64,000 bases of DNA, taken from NCBI GenBank assembly GCA_018873245.2, contig JAEMBT020000001.1, forward strand, positions 19,718,220-19,782,219. The letters are read 5' to 3'. The DNA is from Archegozetes longisetosus (taxonomy: Eukaryota; Arthropoda; Arachnida; Sarcoptiformes; Trhypochthoniidae). A model generated the notes under the pieces. That model was not told the DNA's origin. It ran no database searches and was given only the letters and a program-made list of their open reading frames with translations. Position numbers and translations under genes: made by a program. Each line of letters starts with the position of its first letter. The first letter of the stretch is position 1. Positions 59,031 through 64,000 of the stretch are shown piece after piece.

Positions 59031-59231
59031 TATGAAACCGACTTGCTTCGCTTAACTCTCAATGAAAAGATCTTATACTTATTCATCTGAACATTTTTTC
59101 AAATCCTTTTGTTATATTTTCAAAGTTTAATCAAAGAGAATATAACAAAAAGATTTGAAAAAATGTTCAGATGAATAAGTGTCGGATCTTCTTTTCATTG
59201 AGAGTTAAGTGAATCAAGTTGGTTTCATGTA
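59031..59231. mobile_element. Fold-back MITE, about 200 bp, near-perfect hairpin
   Basis: Arms of about 90 bases (59031-59121 and 59137-59231) are complementary with few differences. They share TGAAACC, CTTAACTCTCAATGAAAAG and TTATTCATCTGAACATTTTT, around a loop of some 15 bases. TA lies outside each end. It is about 370 bases beyond the 3' end of the secreted-protein gene. Confidence 0.8.
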
Positions 59232-59600
59232 TGAACATCGATTTAATTCATAGTCACTAAAGAAATTTCTACCAGTATTATATAGCTATACTATGATTAT
59301 GATTGATATTAATAATTATGACTTTCCCTATAACTTTTTGTATACATAGAACGAGCAACACTTGGTTAACCATAAGGTTAAGTAAGTGTAAACAAGATTT
59401 CTTCTATTATTTCACTTATATCCAACTAGATTCGGATAAAGTTAAACCCAATTTTTGGTCATACTCTGTTGAAATTAAAATCTTTTATTCTTAAAATGAT
59501 AACTAAAACTTAACAAAAACAGATAGAGAAATTTTTTAATCTCTATTAAATTTGAAATATTTTTAAATTGCTATTACACTTTTAAACTTTTGAATTAATT
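59232..59600. other. Spacer downstream of gene 3
   Basis: AT-rich spacer between the hairpin element and the end of gene 3. A 63-codon frame at 59303-59494 has no recognisable domain. Confidence 0.4.
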
Positions 59601-59606
59601 TTTATT
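59601..59606 (-). terminator. Likely polyadenylation signal of gene 3
   Basis: TTTATT on the + strand, i.e. AATAAA on the minus strand, 30 bases past the stop codon of the secreted-protein gene. Implies a short 3'UTR. Confidence 0.6.
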
Positions 59607-59635
59607 ACACTAAAGACATTAAATGAGCATGCAGA

Positions 59636-62144
59636 CTATTCGAGTTTGGTATCATCATAACCGGTCTCCTTGGGAATCTCAGCATCCTTCACTCCTCCGT
59701 AATCCGGAACAACTGGTTTTCCAATTACATCTTTAACAACGGCTGTTTTTCCGAAGTCCTTCACATCTACGGGTGCTTTTTTGTTGATCTTGACAATAGA
59801 TGGCAATTTCTTGATTGTTATTTCTTTATCTTTATGAATAACTGGCTGTTCTTTCACAATAACGGGTTGGTTCACAAAAACGTCCTGAATAATAGTCTTT
59901 ACAATCGGTGGTTGTTTTATGAAAACCGGTGGCGCGTGTTTTATCACCTGCTCACCTTTCCCGTGTTTCTGAAGAAGGTGTGCGCCACTGTATGGTCTTA
60001 TAAACTGGGTTATATCAACTTTTGGCTGGTAGTCAATCAATTTAGTTATCGGTATCAGTTTTCCTGCATTCAAAAAATCAATTGTAAAAATAGTCAATCA
60101 AACGCTTATATCCTTTCACTTGATTTCTGAATAAATTTTTCAAAATTGGTGTTCAAGTTAAGTAAGTGTTATTTACCTCCATATCCGCCGTGAGGAAATA
60201 CACCAGGAAACTTCTGGTAAGATTTGATGACGGGTTTGACGAATGGTATTATCGGTGGTTTGACTACTGCTGGTTTAATCCCTACTACTTTGACTGGATA
60301 AACTTCTTTAGGTACGAATCCTTTTCCAAATCCTGGACCTACAACGCCCGTTTAAAGATAATTAATGTAATACTTGATTCATGTCTAGTCTGTAATCTAC
60401 AATATTGCACTCTTCTATTTAATTGGCTTTTAAAATGAGTTTCAATTAAAATTACTTTTTCAATAAAATACTTATTATATAATGTCTTTTGAATAATGAA
60501 ACCATATTTAGCTAAGAATTTTCCTTCATTAATTCGAAACTGATATTGAAACGTTAAAAGAGAATGAAAAGGCTTTGCAACTATTCTATTACATCAAAAG
60601 GTAATGAATGCAATTTTTGTTTAATCAAATAACTTTTTATATTAAAATCCTAAACTTATTACTGTGAAAAGAGATCCCTTCAATTATTAATAAATATTGA
60701 TTTTCTCAAACGACTATTCGAGTTAACATTTTATAGCTTACTTTTTGCAAATAAAACTATATTCATGTTTGAAATAACCTAATTAAATGACTTCTCTGAC
60801 TATTCCATTGGAGGGTTCATTTCAGATTTGTCACTAGATTCTATCGACTAATCAAAAATTGAATTGTCCAAATAAGTCCAGTTTCACATTTGATTTGATT
60901 AGAAATAAAACTAAGTGAAACAGGCTCTTTTGCAACCAAACAATTCATTAAAAGGAATTAAGCACACGTAATTAGCTTTTTTTAAATAAAAGATAAGATT
61001 TAAATGCTAGGCATCAAATTGATACTCTTTCCAATCAATACCTGAATACCCGTCAAATATATAAAATTTGAAATATAATAGGAATCAATATTGAATACTT
61101 ACCACCACCTATGCCACCTTTTATTCCTTCATCTGGAAATTTTCCCTGAAAATATTAAGATAACTGTATTTACTACTTATTCAAAACAAAGTTGTGGATT
61201 GTCCTTAGAGTTTCATATGAAAAATTAAGATTTAATCAGTAAAGAAGTAATCAACATATATTTGTACAAGTTTGTTCTATCAAAAATTGAACAACTATTT
61301 AGTATCTCAAATTTAATAGAATATTAGTTTCATAACTCGTCGATTGACATAAAGGATGCTAAAATATCACTGATATAAGTGACATGAGTGAATTATGCAG
61401 TGTCAATCATATGAGACAGTGATAGCCAGTGTTAGAAACCATTTGAGCTCTAGTGGTTTGATCATTTTACTCGTGGTTAAAGCGTTTTACTAGTTTTGAT
61501 CAAGGCTCTAAGGATTTAGGTTCGTGTCTATTTATCTGATTCATTTTCTATGGAGTTTGAACGGAATTAGTTGGAAACTGTGTCATCTATCTCAACGTTC
61601 TTTATCCCATTAGGAAATACGCTTTCATGAGACATACTTTACATAAATAGGAACATAGACTTGATAGAAATATTTGATTTGTTAAGCTTAAAGTGAATGA
61701 CTTGACGTTCAATGCAGATAACAATTATTTGATGTTCTACCTACACTAAAAAATATTCAAATAATTTAATCTATCTTTCGAATAAACCTAATAAAAGATA
61801 AGAGGGAGGTATCAAATCATCGATTGCATCGTTTGCTTTTATTTGAAATGAGATTCTCAAATGTATATATTTAAGGATGTAAAGTTTATCAAACGGAAAA
61901 TCTGGGGTTCAAATCATTCAAGTGAATCAGTGATGAAAGACTGATATTTGAGTTTAAGTTTCAAAGGATATCTGAAGGAAATTTTTGCCCTAAGGCTCGT
62001 AGACAACAAATTTTAATTTGAGAAATTCATAAAAGTTTTAAAACAGTGTCATACCTTTCCATAATCAGCGTAATCGCCGTATTGCGCGTTGATGTGAACT
62101 GAAGTGAGCGCCAAAAGCGCTATGGATAACAAAACCTTTGCCAT
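59636..62144 (-). CDS. Secreted Pro/Val/Lys-rich protein, unknown function (4 exons)
   Basis: Exons read leftward: 62144-62055, 61145-61103, 60338-60177 and 60063-59636. Joined, they give 240 aa with GT-AG junctions in phases 0, 1 and 1. Residues 1-20 (M-A-K-V-L-L-S-I-A-L-L-A-L-T-S-V) are a clear signal peptide with likely cleavage A-Q at 20/21. Then come a Tyr/Asp patch, a Gly-rich part (about 31-50) and a long stretch of degenerate Val/Ile-Lys-Pro units (K-P-P-I-I-P-F-V-K-P, K-Q-P-P-I-V-K, N-Q-P-V-I-V-K-E-Q-P-V-I-H-K). The acidic C-terminus ends D-D-T-K-L-E. There is no Cys, no Trp and no Met after the first, so it is unlikely to be a disulfide-bonded toxin or hormone. The composition suggests an extracellular structural, cuticle-like or gland product; that is inference. 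I do not recognise the family. The 43-bp exon 2 could be skipped, but this would break the frame. Confidence 0.85.
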
Positions 62145-62205
62145 CCTATTTGTATTTATGAATTACAAAAGAGAAAATTGAAATAAAAGGAAAATCTTCT
62201 TTTAG

Positions 62206-62211
62206 TATATA
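62206..62211 (-). promoter_or_regulatory. Possible TATA box of gene 3
   Basis: TATATA on the minus strand, 62 bases upstream of the ATG. A start about 30 bases downstream would give a short leader of some 30 bases. AT-rich context makes chance matches common. Confidence 0.35.
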
Positions 62212-64000
62212 TTAAATTTGCTCTGATTGATCTAGACGTCTACTACTACTCTTGTTTTAAAACTCACATTTATATTATATTTGAAAGCAAATTTGAGTAG
62301 GTTTTCGTCGGATTTAATTGTCGATTTCCACAAAGTTTTTAAACTGAAAACAGGATTTTTATTTCTTCTCGGTATCACTTTTTATATGTCATCAATGAAT
62401 TTTTAAGAATAAATTAAGAGGAACAAAAACTATTTGCGATCGTTTCGACACAAAGCCATAGGATGTGGAAGTGTTTAAAATATCATATGCGGGTCTGAGT
62501 TTTGTTTCATCCTTTATTCGAAAAATATTTCAAACCTATCGAAAAATATTTACTTTATTTTCAATATTACACTCAAGTACGACATTGAATAATAAATTCA
62601 CTTTTTAACTCATGTATATTCTCGCGAGATAATTGAGTGACTGTTGCACTGAAATGTACAGATAATATGTTTTGCATATTTTGGAGAATTGTATGTCAAT
62701 AATGAAAATATATCAAGTCTTTGTTCGAGCATTCAATTATACTAATGTTTGCATAGATTATTAGATTCCAAAGTCACTTATTTAGAAATGCTCTTAAGTA
62801 TGTTAATGTAAGAATGAAGCCTGATTTTGAACACCCATCTTAGCGAACTTACTATTTGACTTGTACTAACAATTAGATAATTTGTAATCTTCAGATCTAG
62901 TCATTTTCTTATTCATATTTGTTGTGAATCTATATCCACATAAACCTTCACGTTATGAGGTAAGGCGACAAACATTTTCCAAAAACTTCTAAATTTTGAG
63001 AAGTTTTAAGCCAAATGAAAACTCAGTGAGTGTTCATAAATTATTTATTCAATAGGTTAAAATTTTTGTATGACCAAAGGATTTGAACAAATCATTTTTG
63101 TAAGCTTTCATATGATGACACATTAAGTCTTATGCTAAGTCTAAAGTCAAAACTGTTAATATAGATCTTCGAAGTCTTCAATGCTAGTTCTCACATTAAA
63201 TCTAAAGACTGATAGTCTAGATGTTCAGAATGCATTTCATTTTGACTATAAATATATAAATTGCATAAAATATTTTTGTACTAAAATTCAAGTATTATAA
63301 AGCTTCTTTTGCTTTTGTTTGAAACATGAAAACCTGATATTAAGTCGTAAATCCTTACATCAAAATTATTTTCGAGCAAATTGATGTCAATCTTATTTAA
63401 CTACTATTTGAAATACCGATGTTTATCTTAATAGAAGAAAATTTGAAATCAATCTTCTAGTTCTAATCTAGCAAATTTTGGTTCACATGTTTCCAGCCTT
63501 TACGTCATATCTAATAGATATATTTAATCGAAGTGTTATCTCATTTATTACTCTCATAGTTTTATCATTTGAAACTATTCTTCTCATTCCAATCAAAAAG
63601 TTAAACCGAGAACTTAGAAAACTATTCTATAGAGTCATTACTCGAATTCTGTAACCATAAAAACGAAAAAACAGTTATATGTCCTTCATTTAAAGATCAC
63701 AAATAAGGTCCTTATGCGATGAATCTGTGAAAAAACTACACACAAGTTCTTGTCAGTAATATCTTTACAAATGTTTTCGTTGGAGTGAAAGTACAATTGC
63801 CTCCAAATAGTTTCCCTTTAATCCCTAATGCGTTCAGATCAGAAATTATGGACAGCTGACAAATTTAATAGTTTTATGCAGACAACTATAGAGAAAATAT
63901 TAACTCAAATTTTGTCAAAACCAACACTTAGCCCATGACTGATAATCAAAACAAAACTGTTATTTTTTGTCTCACTTATTGTGAATAGTCATAGAAAAAT
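62212..64000. other. Upstream flank of gene 3, nothing recognised
   Basis: AT-rich sequence to the window end, without open frames above 60 codons or repeat boundaries. It would include the distal promoter of gene 3. Confidence 0.45.

Noticed and set aside
60063-60097. Start of the last gene 3 exon at an upstream in-frame ATG (60097)
   Set aside because: The 34 bases before 60063 are intron: a good acceptor (TGCAG) and matching phase join exon 4 to exon 3 and a signal-peptide exon.
1-64000. Bacterial contamination or horizontally acquired operon
   Set aside because: All supported coding sequence is intron-split or transposon-derived eukaryotic type; no Shine-Dalgarno-led gene clusters were seen.

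Overview
This is an AT-rich, intron-bearing animal nuclear sequence, most likely from an arthropod. The exact group cannot be fixed from the sequence. The evidence is GT-AG introns of 0.1-15.8 kb, two genes for neuropeptide-F/Y-type G-protein-coupled receptors, and many cut-and-paste DNA transposon remnants (Tc1/mariner, pogo/Tigger, hAT). I see no operons, CRISPR arrays or other prokaryotic features.

Three spliced genes can be rebuilt. Gene 1 (59-6821, +, three exons, 405 aa) and gene 2 (33475-51549, +, three exons, 408 aa) are tandem paralogues of a seven-transmembrane NPF/NPY-like receptor. Their intron positions and phases are identical, and exon 1 is exactly 472 coding bases in both. Both carry DRM in place of DRY at the end of TM3 and N-A-I-F-Y in place of NPxxY in TM7. 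They differ most in intracellular loop 3 and at the short C-terminus. Gene 3 (62144-59636, -, four exons, 240 aa) encodes a secreted, cysteine-free, Pro/Val/Lys-rich protein of unknown function.

The rest is non-coding and partly transposon-derived. The 26.6 kb between the receptor genes holds a broken Tc1-like element (10972-12253), a broken pogo-like transposase split by a nested mariner-type element (13424-15614), a frameshifted SWIM-type zinc-finger fragment (16214-16476), and several small hAT-type elements. The 15.8 kb first intron of gene 2 has grown by insertion. It contains a deleted mariner with a transposase N-terminus, a second broken mariner carrying two nested elements, a TA-flanked MITE, a long-TIR element with a Tc1-type element inside it, and a hAT-type element.

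The clearest repeat signal is a set of four otherwise unrelated non-autonomous families (five copies). They share termini close to TAGGGTGACCA and create 8-bp target duplications. At least three of them carry family-specific sub-terminal motif arrays built around GGAC. Most of 51.5-59 kb and 62.2-64 kb shows nothing I can name.
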